DNA from: Lachnospiraceae bacterium UBA7205
GTDB lineage: Bacteria; Bacillota; Clostridia; Lachnospirales; Lachnospiraceae
Length of the DNA: 64,000 bases
Direction of reading: 5' to 3'
Assembly (NCBI GenBank): GCA_002490665.1
Contig: DKUL01000067.1
Location: forward strand, 30,306 to 94,305
The notes below the pieces were generated by a model, which worked only from the letters and a program-made list of their open reading frames with translations, was not told where the DNA came from and ran no database searches. Positions 52,963-60,747 of the stretch are shown here, one piece after another. The number at the start of each line of letters is the position of its first letter. The stretch's first letter is position 1. The translations under genes were made by a program, and so were the position numbers.

Positions 52963-53937
52963 TCAGTCCTGGGCAACTACTTCTTTATAAAATTCCGAAT
53001 AATCCGTCCGCTTTTCCTTCGTAAACTGGATTGCTGTCCGCGGGTGCTGGTTCAGAAGCCCTGTCATCATGTACTGGAGGTCAAATCCCCATACCACTCC
53101 GTCCTCTTTCAGCTTATTCATGTATCGTTCGATAAACTGGATTGCATAGTAATTATTGTACTTTGGATTGCGCAGAAAGCCAAGCAGCAGTTCCATCGCG
53201 CAGTTTCCTGCGCCTCTGCCCATGCCGGAATATGTGGCATCCAGCCAGTCCACACCGTCCCCGACCGCCTCAATCGTATTGGCAAAAGCAAGCTGCTGGT
53301 TGTTATGTGCGTGTATGCCAAGCTGCTTTCCGTACTTTGCCGCAAACTCCATGTAAGTGTCCGCAATACGCGCTATCTGCTCCGGATACAGCGACCCAAA
53401 GCTGTCGACAATGTAGAATACATCCACCGATGTTTTTCCAAGGATGTCAAGCGCAACCCGCAAATCACTTTCCTGTCCGTTGGATATCGCCATTATGTTG
53501 CAGCACACCTCGTACCCTTTTCTCTTGGCATCCTCAATCATATCCACTGCCGCCGGTATCGTATTCAGGTATGTTGCCACGCGAATCAGGTCAATCGGGC
53601 TCTCTGAGCGGTCTATGATGTCATTTCTGTAATCACATCTCCCCACATCTGCCATTACTGCTATTTTCAGGTTTGTATCATTATCCCCGACAATTGCCCT
53701 GATATCATCATCATGGCAGAATTTCCACTTGCCAAACTTGCTTTCGTCAAACATTTCCCTTGATGCCTTATAGCCCATTTCCATATAGTCAACGCCGGCC
53801 TTCACGTTTGTCTCATACAGTGCCCTGACAAATGCGTCCGTAAAGTAAAAGTCATTTACCAGCCCGCCATCCCTTAATGTGGCATCAACAACCTTGATGC
53901 TTGAACGATAATCCATCAAACTAACAATTTCCTTCAT
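52963..53937 (-). CDS. HMGL-like (DRE-TIM) metal-dependent aldolase/lyase-family protein
   Basis: 324 aa. The opening VVDATLRDGG carries the DRE-type metal and base site in variant form (Arg-Asp) and GIHAHNNQQLAFAN the metal-binding His pair. The family includes 4-hydroxy-2-oxovalerate aldolase, isopropylmalate synthase and HMG-CoA lyase. The length fits an aldolase without a regulatory domain. No pathway partner is adjacent, so the substrate is unknown. AGGAG lies upstream. Confidence 0.8.
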   Translation of the reverse strand: MKEIVSLMDYRSSIKVVDATLRDGGLVNDFYFTDAFVRALYETNVKAGVDYMEMGYKASREMFDESKFGKWKFCHDDDIRAIVGDNDTNLKIAVMADVGRCDYRNDIIDRSESPIDLIRVATYLNTIPAAVDMIEDAKRKGYEVCCNIMAISNGQESDLRVALDILGKTSVDVFYIVDSFGSLYPEQIARIADTYMEFAAKYGKQLGIHAHNNQQLAFANTIEAVGDGVDWLDATYSGMGRGAGNCAMELLLGFLRNPKYNNYYAIQFIERYMNKLKEDGVVWGFDLQYMMTGLLNQHPRTAIQFTKEKRTDYSEFYKEVVAQD

Positions 53938-54081
53938 TTTCCTGTTCTCCTATATTCTTCTTATAAAAACCCTTTTATCCCGAAAATTCTTTTTCAGATT
54001 ATTCAAAATTTTAGCACGTTGAAGTGCAAAAGTCAACTGTTATTCCTATAGGAAATAAAACTTAATTTGTTCCTTTATCCG

Positions 54082-54849
54082 CTAAACAATTTTTTTGTAA
54101 CATCCCTTGCCCAAAAACTCAACAAAACCCTTATCACGCAATACCTGAAGCTGCTGCCTGATTTTCGCTTCAACATTATGATTGCTACTATGTTTCATTT
54201 GTAGTTCTTCTGCATATGCATATACTTCCCGCAGTAGAAATTTTTCTTCCGGAATCGCATTTATGCAATTCAGCACATCAATCATCCATCCCCTGCTTTC
54301 AAGATTATCCGTCTGTAACTTTTTTATTCGATTATATTGCCCTACAACGTCAAGCTTATCGTTCACTTTTGCGTCTGTTATTACCTCAATCCTTGCCTGC
54401 GCAGGAATCTTTTCATATAGAATATTGCACCCTTCCCATCCTGCACGTTTGGCTGTCGGCGGAAGTTTCTTCCTTTTTTCGATTACCTGGGGTGTCAGAA
54501 AAAACCTAGGAATAAGCCAAAAGCTTTTTACTTCAAAATCAGCTGTATAACTCAGAACAAACAGTTCAGGATTTGTAGCACCTGTTATCCTGTCAATCAT
54601 TGTTTTGTAAGCGCCATCAATAATCTTTTTCCCTATTTTCCCTTGTTTACTTTTTAACTCAAATACCGCACCGCAGCCTTTACAGCAAAAATCCGATACT
54701 GGTTTATTATTCTCCAGTTTCATAATATGCAGATTGCCGCAACATGGGCAATACATATTGTCCTCTACCCACCGTTCACTCATCACCCTGATTTTTTGAG
54801 GCTGACTTTTATAGGACAGGGCTAATGCTTCATTAAAATGCAGCTCCAC
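54082..54849 (-). CDS. DpnI-like methyl-directed restriction endonuclease
   Basis: 255 aa, the length of DpnI, and collinear with it from MELHFN to the end. DpnI cuts GATC only when the adenine is methylated. The catalytic Asp53, Glu64 and Lys66 fall at the same numbers (SDF...FELK), and the zinc cysteines are Cys34, Cys37, Cys56 and Cys59. The C-terminal winged helix that reads methyl-adenine is kept (KIRQQLQVLRDKGFVEFLGKG, read in parts). No methylase gene is nearby, as expected of a type IIM enzyme. More AT-rich than the genes before it; probably acquired. Confidence 0.93.
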   Translation of the reverse strand: MELHFNEALALSYKSQPQKIRVMSERWVEDNMYCPCCGNLHIMKLENNKPVSDFCCKGCGAVFELKSKQGKIGKKIIDGAYKTMIDRITGATNPELFVLSYTADFEVKSFWLIPRFFLTPQVIEKRKKLPPTAKRAGWEGCNILYEKIPAQARIEVITDAKVNDKLDVVGQYNRIKKLQTDNLESRGWMIDVLNCINAIPEEKFLLREVYAYAEELQMKHSSNHNVEAKIRQQLQVLRDKGFVEFLGKGCYKKIV

Positions 54850-54898
54850 TCCATGTTCTCCTTCTTATTCTTACTTCGTTCAATCCATTACGAAAATC

Positions 54899-54980
54899 GA
54901 ATGGGAAAAGACATCTTCCCTACTCGCCGCGCGAGGTGCGTGCATTAATTTCCTTACGCATCCCTGCGCATAATAAAAAA
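54899..54980. repeat. REP-like intergenic repeat, last host repeat before the mobile element
   Basis: CTTCCCTACTCGCCGCGCG as at 38950 and the CCTGCGCATAATAAAA tail as at 48990. It marks host chromosome up to here. Confidence 0.65.
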
Positions 54981-55012
54981 CCCTTGAAACATTTTTGTTT
55001 TCCAAGGGTTTT
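54977..55012. terminator. Hairpin at the left edge of the mobile element
   Basis: AAAACCCTTG, a 16-base loop, CAAGGGTTTT. It separates host sequence from the AT-rich element. Confidence 0.7.
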
Positions 55013-55128
55013 CCATATTTCTATCATTATCTCTTCGAAAACTGCAAACCGCATAAAATAAGGCTTCACAAGCTATTTGTGTGCTACAAGTGTGTTACGA
55101 AAAGCCATTTTTACCTATTTTTGAACAC

Positions 55129-56061
55129 TTACAGACACTTTCTTTTTCTCTGCTCAAGCATAATTTCCACCTGTCTTTTATGCTTTTCATACTCCGCCTG
55201 TAATTCCGCCCTACGTAAAACGATATACTCCACCGTAGAAGTAAACCCATGTTCATTAAATTTATTTATACTGTTTCTGTACGCCCCGGCTTCCACAATA
55301 TCAAATTTTTCTAATAACTCACGCTTTGCCTTGCCTATCCGCAGCCGCCGCAGTCCTTTTTCCTTTGTCTGTCTTACTCGCTCTATGGTTATGCCCTGCT
55401 CTCTGGCTACTGCTGCCATTGTCCGATTATTTATGAATATCTCCTTTATTATATGGTTCTCCCTATCGCTTGTAAAACGCTCCACAATGCCCCACAATTC
55501 ACTTTTAGAATGTTCGGCATATATTTTATCTATTGTTTCATCTTCAAGGCTAAAATCGCCTTGTATGGTATTTGCAAGTGTCAAGCTGTTATCATCCGCT
55601 AAAGGGGTATCTAAACTGGCTGCCCCCTGCATCCATATTTTTAATTCCGGCAGCAGTCCTGCAGATATACGCATTTTATCAGCTATTTCATTGTCTGTCG
55701 GCATTCTGCCTAATTCCTGCTCCAATTCCTGAACGGTTTTCTTGTAACGTGCTATTTTCTGCCTTGTGTGGCTTGGTATTCGCACTATAGAGCCGCATTT
55801 TTCAAGATACCGCTGTACTGACTGCCTTATCCAGTATTCCGCATAAGTCATAAACCGCACATTTGCAGACGATTCATAATGCTGTACCGCTTCCCACAAT
55901 CCAAAATAGGATTCTTGCAATAAGTCCTCCATAGGCTCATAGGCGGCGTATGGCTTTATGAATTTCTTAATCAATGGCAGATTGCTTTCATACAGTAATT
56001 GCATATAGTCCGTTACAGAATAACCGTTCCTAATTTCAAAAACAATTTGCTCATTCGTCAT
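55129..56061 (-). CDS. Sigma-70-like factor of the mobile element
   Basis: 310 aa. Region 2 is clear (MEDLLQESYFGLWEAVQHYE; RFMTYAEYWIRQSVQRYLEK), as are region 3 (RMPTDNEIADKMRIS) and region 4 with its helix-turn-helix (TMAAVAREQGITIERVRQTKEKGLRRLR, in parts). Such factors are common on clostridial phages and conjugative elements and would direct RNA polymerase to element promoters. The C-terminal ~60 residues are basic and coiled. It lies at the end of the element next to the chromosome. Confidence 0.85.
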   Translation of the reverse strand: MTNEQIVFEIRNGYSVTDYMQLLYESNLPLIKKFIKPYAAYEPMEDLLQESYFGLWEAVQHYESSANVRFMTYAEYWIRQSVQRYLEKCGSIVRIPSHTRQKIARYKKTVQELEQELGRMPTDNEIADKMRISAGLLPELKIWMQGAASLDTPLADDNSLTLANTIQGDFSLEDETIDKIYAEHSKSELWGIVERFTSDRENHIIKEIFINNRTMAAVAREQGITIERVRQTKEKGLRRLRIGKAKRELLEKFDIVEAGAYRNSINKFNEHGFTSTVEYIVLRRAELQAEYEKHKRQVEIMLEQRKRKCL

Positions 56062-56108
56062 TGCAATGCACCTACCCTTTTGCTATAATTTGAGTAGATG
56101 CAGGATAT

Positions 56109-56146
56109 AAAGAGAAGTCAGCCCACGAAAGCGACGACTTCTCTTT
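56109..56146. terminator. Hairpin between recombinase and sigma factor genes
   Basis: AAAGAGAAGTC and GACTTCTCTTT around 16 bases, just upstream of the sigma gene, followed by T/A runs. The rest of the 280-bp gap holds nothing recognised. Confidence 0.65.
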
Positions 56147-56341
56147 TATTATAGCACAAAACCGCCTTTTTGCAAATTTAAAAAATATTTTGAATGGCAG
56201 GAGAACTAAGCCTTTTTGAAAATGCCCGGCAATTTGGTACACTTACTGCCCCTATGCGGCGTTTTCATATAAGACCCCCACGGCATGGTATTTAAGGCAT
56301 TATAAAAAGGTACGCAACAAACACATACCCTTTATAAACCA

Positions 56342-57013
56342 TTATTTATTTTCACTCTTGACTATTTCAATATATTTCTTCAAAGTATTTCTGCTTATAC
56401 TATGTTTCTGCATTAAATCTATTTGCTTTATGCTTCTATCCTTAATAAATAGCTGTATATCCGCTTTCAACTCGTCTGACATTTTATCAAGTTTCCCCAT
56501 TGCTCTGCCGCTTCGCTTGCTACTAGCTTCTATTCCGTCCTTAATTCTTTGAACTGTTATTTTTCTTTCCTGTTCTGCTCTGTCCAATTCCACAATAAGC
56601 AATAGTTTCACAGTGCTTTCAAGGCTTGTCCTCGCTACCAAATTCTGTTCCTTTGCCACATTCAACAACTGCTTTATATATGGTGTGCTTACTGTCTGAT
56701 TATCAATAAAAATCAATTCAACGCCTTTATTTAATAGTTCCATGTATTTCACATATCCCTGCTCCGCTTCCCTCGTAAATCTGCATATATCTTTAAAAAT
56801 AATCATATCTCCCGGCTGTACTATACTCTCTAATTTTTGCCATTGCTTACGCTCTGTAAAGTTCTTTCCGCTTTTATCTTCCCTAAACTCTAACAGATAT
56901 TCAATATCATTTTCTTTTGCATATCTTTGCAATGCACTTTCTTGACGGGTAAACTTCTGTAAATCTCTTTCCTCAGATGTGCTTATTCTCATATAGCTAT
57001 ATACATTACACAT
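56342..57013 (-). CDS. Resolvase/invertase-type serine recombinase
   Basis: 223 aa, the size of small resolvases and invertases rather than large integrases. The N-terminal catalytic domain has the nucleophilic Ser in VYSYMRISTSEE, EDKSGKNFTERKQW and the Arg-containing KDICRFTRE. The C-terminal ~50 residues form a helix-turn-helix (SIKQIDLMQKHSISRNTLKKYI, in parts). It may resolve, invert or integrate element DNA. Three direct repeats lie directly upstream of its start and could be its binding sites. Confidence 0.85.
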   Translation of the reverse strand: MCNVYSYMRISTSEERDLQKFTRQESALQRYAKENDIEYLLEFREDKSGKNFTERKQWQKLESIVQPGDMIIFKDICRFTREAEQGYVKYMELLNKGVELIFIDNQTVSTPYIKQLLNVAKEQNLVARTSLESTVKLLLIVELDRAEQERKITVQRIKDGIEASSKRSGRAMGKLDKMSDELKADIQLFIKDRSIKQIDLMQKHSISRNTLKKYIEIVKSENK

Positions 57014-57048
57014 AACAATACCACCTTTCCTTTGTCAAATAAACTATA

Positions 57049-57149
57049 GATATTTTGATAGTTTTATTATACTGTCATTTAATCTATTTGTCAATATATT
57101 TTGACGGTTTCTGCAACAACAATAACAAGAAAAGATATTTTGACGGTTT
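57049..57149. repeat. Three 16-bp direct repeats in front of the recombinase gene
   Basis: GATATTTTGATAGTTT at 57049-57064, TATATTTTGACGGTTT at 57095-57110 and GATATTTTGACGGTTT at 57134-57149. The spacing is 46 and 39 bp. Confidence 0.7.
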
Positions 57150-57189
57150 ACACATCACAAAAGAAGGATTGATAAAATTTAATAGGGAA

Positions 57190-57218
57190 TTGTCACAAAA
57201 GAAAGAATATGGTAGACT
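57190..57218 (+). promoter_or_regulatory. Promoter of the type I toxin mRNA
   Basis: TTGTCA, a 17-bp spacer, TAGACT, giving a ~65-base leader before the toxin. The leader contains GGTGGAAAGCCTCC, a likely structured region. Confidence 0.6.
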
Positions 57219-57288
57219 ATCAGAGAGGAACAATCGTGTTGCAAGGTGGAAAGCCTCCCTAAACTTGAAAAAGAGGGGAGGTGGTGCA

Positions 57289-57384
57289 ATGAATACATAC
57301 GAGATTTTGAGCCTGTTGTTTTTTGGCGGTAACTTTTTGGTTGCACTGCTTACCTACATAGATAGGAATAATAAGCGAAAATAA
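57289..57384 (+). CDS. Small membrane toxin, putative holin-like (Hol_Tox) family
   Basis: 31 aa: a short start MNTYEILSLLFFGGNFLVAL, the rest LLTYIDRNNKRK. A single membrane helix follows the NTYE start and ends in a basic tail, the pattern of type I toxins annotated as putative holin-like toxin. A strong GGGGAGG lies eight bases upstream. Directly behind it are two hairpins and, on the opposite strand, a promoter aimed back across its 3' end, so the expected antisense antitoxin is present. A longer in-frame reading lacks a ribosome binding site. Its location in the element suggests a stability function. Confidence 0.75.
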   Translation: MNTYEILSLLFFGGNFLVALLTYIDRNNKRK

Positions 57385-57476
57385 ATAAGCCTACCTTGTT
57401 ACTTGGCGGTACAGGTAGGCTTATATATAGTCATCTGGAGGTCAACCACTTTGTGGGCGGTTGTTTCCTCTTTTGT
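57383..57476 (-). ncRNA. Antisense RNA antitoxin of the Hol_Tox locus (predicted)
   Basis: Promoter TTGAAA (57506-57511), 17-bp spacer, TATAGT (57483-57488) on the minus strand; the transcript would start near 57476 and end near the hairpin at 57385-57424, whose minus-strand exit is TTTATTTT. It is complementary to the 3' untranslated part of the toxin mRNA. Ends are estimates. Confidence 0.65.
57385..57424. terminator. Hairpin shared by toxin mRNA and antisense RNA
   Basis: ATAAGCCTACC, an 18-base loop, GGTAGGCTTAT. A second hairpin, CAACCAC/GTGGGCGGTTG within GAGG/CCTC, follows at about 57437-57470 with a T-run and probably ends the toxin message. Confidence 0.7.
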
Positions 57477-57523
57477 ATCTATACTATATCATGTTTCGGC
57501 TTTTGTTTCAAGAACAAATTCCG

Positions 57524-57874
57524 TTAATGCAAACCGTTAGGGAAGTAATAGACTGACGTCCTCTGTGGCTCTACAGGCTTGAAATACTCGTCTGGGTTTT
57601 CTCCTGTTTCTAACAATTCCTGTCTGCACTGCTCTATACGCTGTAAAAGTTCTTCCCGACTTTCCCCGGTTATCGCCATTACATCATCTAAAGAGAAATA
57701 CTCATGCTCATTAAATGCAGATGCGAGGCTCATTCTCAAACCACTGTAGATGGCTTCTAATGACAAATCATAATTTTGTATGCCATCGTCTATAATCGGC
57801 TCTAATTCTGCTCTGGTAACGCCATATTTGCCATAATTCGCAAGCAGATTATTTACAAGTGTGTCTTTATCCAT
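57524..57874 (-). CDS. Hypothetical protein of the mobile element
   Basis: 116 aa, soluble, acidic, helical (LSLDDV-type repeats are absent; MDKDTLVNNLLANYGKYGVTR opens it, read in parts). The middle FSLDDVMAITGESREELLQRIEQ reads like a small helical DNA-binding fold, but I do not recognise a family. It is last in a run of five small genes with short spacings, and the next gene ends 15 bp upstream. Confidence 0.55.
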   Translation of the reverse strand: MDKDTLVNNLLANYGKYGVTRAELEPIIDDGIQNYDLSLEAIYSGLRMSLASAFNEHEYFSLDDVMAITGESREELLQRIEQCRQELLETGENPDEYFKPVEPQRTSVYYFPNGLH

Positions 57875-57888
57875 ATTATACCTACTTT

Positions 57889-58230
57889 CTATCTTTTATA
57901 ATGTTCGATAATCGCCATTCTTTCTTTCTCACTCATGCCCTGACTGCCTAACTTCTTAGCAAGCTTTACCGCCGTTGATTCTTCCGGCTTCTTTTGCGTA
58001 AGCTGTTCGGGCTGTTTTGACTTTCTGTAAAAGAAAACACCTTTATCATATTCAAGGGCTATTCCTGTCCCTAAATTCTTGTTAATTTCCTGCAATGCGT
58101 TCATAGCTTCAAAATTGCTTACTCTATGCTTTTTAACAATTTCCCTTGCTATTTGTTCATCAGTAACGCCGCTTTCTCCTGCTGCTTCTACTATTTTTGA
58201 AAATGTGGTTTGAATTGCTTTATATTCCAT
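57889..58230 (-). CDS. Hypothetical protein of the mobile element
   Basis: 113 aa. The N-terminal ~70 residues resemble a winged helix (VTDEQIAREIVKKHRVSNFEAMNAL followed by YDKGVFFYR), then a charged linker and a C-terminal helix ending ERMAIIEHYKR. AAAGGGG lies eight bases upstream of the ATG. No named family recognised; possibly a regulator of the element. Confidence 0.55.
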   Translation of the reverse strand: MEYKAIQTTFSKIVEAAGESGVTDEQIAREIVKKHRVSNFEAMNALQEINKNLGTGIALEYDKGVFFYRKSKQPEQLTQKKPEESTAVKLAKKLGSQGMSEKERMAIIEHYKR

Positions 58231-58245
58231 GATATTTACCCCTTT

Positions 58246-58485
58246 CTACATCACTTCTCGCTGTCTACGTCTTAACCAATCTTCATCTGTTGGAAATGCC
58301 GCCGCCATCTTCCACCAGCGTTCCATGCGGTCAGGTTCTTTCATAATCTCCCGCATTTTTTCTTCCTGCTCTTTTTGTTCAAAAAGTACTGCAAGTCCGG
58401 GATTATTTCTTTCAAAATCCCTAACAACTTTTCGGGTATCCTCGCCCCTAATTCCTTTGAGCGATTTCCATTCTTCATAAGTCAT
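58246..58485 (-). CDS. Small hypothetical protein of the mobile element
   Basis: 79 aa, charged and helical (MTYEEWKSLKGIRGEDTRK; KMREIMKEPDRMERWW). Tryptophan-rich for its size. The start is the ATG nine bases after GAGG; an ATG five codons earlier is the alternative. It ends 16 bp before the next gene of the run. Function unknown. Confidence 0.5.
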   Translation of the reverse strand: MTYEEWKSLKGIRGEDTRKVVRDFERNNPGLAVLFEQKEQEEKMREIMKEPDRMERWWKMAAAFPTDEDWLRRRQREVM

Positions 58486-58535
58486 AATTTTATACCTCAT
58501 TCTTTCTTTATGAAAATTTAATTGTTACCCAAAAA

Positions 58536-58799
58536 TCATTTATTTGGCAGATATGCGATCGGATAGCCTATCGCTTCCAATCCATAAAACCGCTTCAAAT
58601 CGTCCGACATGCGCCTTTTCAGCAACGACATTTCAGGATAAATTCTTCTAAGCGTTGCACGCACTATGTATGAGGGAATATTATATTTCTCGCATATCTT
58701 AGTACAAAATTCAGTTTCAAGAAAATATCCCTGCTTCTCAATCAAAATATTTATTTCATCTCTTAAAATCCCACTCACATAATTTTTAAATGATGTCAT
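58536..58799 (-). CDS. Small hypothetical protein of the mobile element
   Basis: 87 aa (MTSFKNYVSGILRDEINILI; YNIPSYIVRATLRRIYPEM). The start follows GGGAGGGCAGG; a 25-codon extension overlaps the upstream packaging-like gene and is rejected. It begins 13 bp after that gene ends. No family recognised. Confidence 0.5.
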   Translation of the reverse strand: MTSFKNYVSGILRDEINILIEKQGYFLETEFCTKICEKYNIPSYIVRATLRRIYPEMSLLKRRMSDDLKRFYGLEAIGYPIAYLPNK

Positions 58800-58812
58800 T
58801 CCTGCCCTCCCG

Positions 58813-59451
58813 TTAATCTGGAACTTCCGGCAATTCCATACTTGAAATATTCCCTTGAGAATATTGATACCCATATTGTGCGGCTATTTCCTCTGGTGTT
58901 CTTGTGGGTACTTGCTCTGACTTTTGTTCTGTAGAAAATTTAAATTCCTGCTCATTACTCCATTTTGTATTATTAGTGTTGTTAAGCCAGTAGATGGTTC
59001 CGGCATTATTTCGGTTTTCTCCCAGCTTTTCTTCATAAAATGTTTCTATCAAACTGTAAGCCCTTTGCAAAATATCAAAATCCTCTGTAGCAACAATCCG
59101 TTTATAATCTGGATTTGTTCGGCTATAAGCTTTCCCATCTGAATTAACGCCCTTAACATAATCAAGCAGTGTCTGCTTATCAATTCCCAAACACAAGGCC
59201 AAGCCGGATTTTGTAGGATTACGCACCCATGTAGTCACCTTTTCCTGTGTATCTTCATCAAGAACCACTTTTACACAACTATTAAAATAGTCTATGACCT
59301 TGTTCATTACTTCTTCTCGCGTCAGCACAGTGCCGTCACCTCCCTGTAAAATCTGCTCCATCTGGTTTAAGCTGAATGTAACACCGCCGGATTTCTTTAA
59401 ATCCTCCCATTGTCGCACCATAAAACGCTTCTTTTCTCCTATATCGCTCAT
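58813..59451 (-). CDS. Putative terminase small subunit / DNA-packaging protein
   Basis: 212 aa. The stretch LALCLGIDKQTLLDYVKG is a helix-turn-helix, and TEDFDILQRAYSLIETFYEEKLGENRNNAGTIYWLNN (in parts) resembles phage DNA-packaging proteins, which recognise phage DNA for the terminase. A ~40-residue Gln-rich tail follows. No large terminase subunit is in the window; it would be needed to confirm the call. A plasmid DNA-binding role is the alternative. Confidence 0.5.
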   Translation of the reverse strand: MSDIGEKKRFMVRQWEDLKKSGGVTFSLNQMEQILQGGDGTVLTREEVMNKVIDYFNSCVKVVLDEDTQEKVTTWVRNPTKSGLALCLGIDKQTLLDYVKGVNSDGKAYSRTNPDYKRIVATEDFDILQRAYSLIETFYEEKLGENRNNAGTIYWLNNTNNTKWSNEQEFKFSTEQKSEQVPTRTPEEIAAQYGYQYSQGNISSMELPEVPD

Positions 59452-59542
59452 ACTGCACCCACTTTCTGCATATCTGCCTTTTTATAATTTGTACACATGT
59501 AGTGTACTTGAATTTTCATATTTCTTTGCAAACAAAAATACA

Positions 59543-60070
59543 TTATTTTAACATCTCTCGTGCAAAATATTGGAACGTTGATGTTATGTAATATCCGCTG
59601 TACTGACTGTCTATAAACTGCACATTGCATCCGAACCGACTTTCCCACGTTTTTAGACTCGCCATATAGGCAGCAGGCGTAAACTCTGTGCGGTATCTAT
59701 GTCCGATAATATCAGAATAACCGCCAGGGGATTCAATCATCAGATAAATTTTACAGCCGTCATTTCCCGCTTTCAGGAACTCCTTTTCAAACCGTTCTCG
59801 CTCCTGCGCAAGATTTCCGCTCAATTCTTCCAGTGATGCCTTTCTCTCAATGGCAATATCCCTATGAAAAAATATATCTTCACCTGCTGCCATTGCCGGA
59901 ATCATAAACGAATAATCACCATATTCCAATTTTTCTTTCTTGTATGCAATCTCTTGTTTATCAAAATATGACAATATATGTTCGTTCCGCTTCTCCCTCG
60001 AATCAACCAAAATAATCATTTGTTTTGCCAGCTTCTTTATTTCCTCCACTAAATATTTATATTGCTTCAT
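59543..60070 (-). CDS. ERCC4-type nuclease
   Basis: 175 aa. The ERCC4/XPF nuclease signature is present as VDSREKRN near residue 22, EYGDYSF, and AIERKASLEEL with the ERK triad. Phage and plasmid proteins of this kind cut branched DNA during replication or recombination. It overlaps the next gene by four bases. AGGAGG lies 10 bases upstream of the ATG; M18 is a possible later start but would sit close to the core. Confidence 0.82.
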   Translation of the reverse strand: MKQYKYLVEEIKKLAKQMIILVDSREKRNEHILSYFDKQEIAYKKEKLEYGDYSFMIPAMAAGEDIFFHRDIAIERKASLEELSGNLAQERERFEKEFLKAGNDGCKIYLMIESPGGYSDIIGHRYRTEFTPAAYMASLKTWESRFGCNVQFIDSQYSGYYITSTFQYFAREMLK

Positions 60071-60294
60071 TGCTTTTGCGCCTCCTTGCTCTGCCGTTCC
60101 AGTTCTTGTGTAGTTGCTAATAACAAATCTCGGATAAACTTATTATTGTCATAGGTTTTAGCTATCAAATCGGATTCATCAACAAACTGCTGCCATCTCG
60201 CATCTTCTGTCTGCTGTATGTCTGAAAATTTCTTATACAATTTCCAACAGTCAGTATACATTTGATAAATGCGCCGTAATTCTTCATTACTCAT
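60067..60294 (-). CDS. Small helical protein of the mobile element
   Basis: 75 aa, fully helical and charged (MSNEELRRIYQMYTDCWKLY; FIRDLLLATTQELERQ). Start set at the ATG after GGAGG. It overlaps the ERCC4 nuclease gene by four bases, so it is coupled to it. Function unknown. Confidence 0.55.
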   Translation of the reverse strand: MSNEELRRIYQMYTDCWKLYKKFSDIQQTEDARWQQFVDESDLIAKTYDNNKFIRDLLLATTQELERQSKEAQKQ

Positions 60295-60296
60295 CG

Positions 60297-60476
60297 TCAC
60301 AAAACCTCCATGCATTTTCTTTTCAATAGTTGATACGTTTCTGAATATTCGTTCCGCTCCTGCGGATATGCTCTGATGTGTCTCTCAAAATCTTCCTGCA
60401 TGACAGAAAGCATATTATTTCTCTGCTCTATCGTCCTAATTCTTGAAATCGGCTCTCTGTATCTGTGATAAAACAT
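60297..60476 (-). CDS. Small hypothetical protein of the mobile element
   Basis: 59 aa (MFYHRYREPISRIRTIEQRN), helical and basic. The ATG lies five bases after GAGG; an upstream GTG that would add 17 residues has no ribosome binding site. Next gene begins within three bases. Function unknown. Confidence 0.45.
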   Translation of the reverse strand: MFYHRYREPISRIRTIEQRNNMLSVMQEDFERHIRAYPQERNEYSETYQLLKRKCMEVL

Positions 60477-60650
60477 TGATACCTCACAACTGCACTTTGG
60501 GACATCTGCCAACTGAATAATACCCACAATATGTTTTCCTCTCTTTCTGAAATTCCGTTACAAAAACCGTAAAATTGCTTACATTCATTTTGCACACTTC
60601 AATTTACTAAAGTTCTTGAAACCGTTGATTTTACTAGGTTTTAATAGGAT

Positions 60651-60735
60651 TGTGTAAAAATGTGCATATCAGACGTAATGTGTTGAAATTAAGCCCTTAT
60701 AGGGAGTTTACTTTCGCTTTGCACAAATTTACACA
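60651..60735. repeat. Inverted repeat in the gap beside the primase gene
   Basis: TGTGTAAAAATGTGCA at 60651-60666 and TGCACAAATTTACACA at 60720-60735, inverted and matching at 13 of 16 positions. The 270-bp gap (60477-60747) is AT-rich with no gene; it is a candidate replication or regulatory site. Confidence 0.45.
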
Positions 60736-60747
60736 TTCCCGTTTTTG

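Noticed and set aside
54850..55128. tRNA gene as integration site of the mobile element
   Set aside because: No cloverleaf or conserved tRNA sequence could be found at the left boundary.
57055..57288. Longer 109-aa version of the toxin gene
   Set aside because: The extra part has no ribosome binding site and runs across the recombinase repeats and the toxin promoter.
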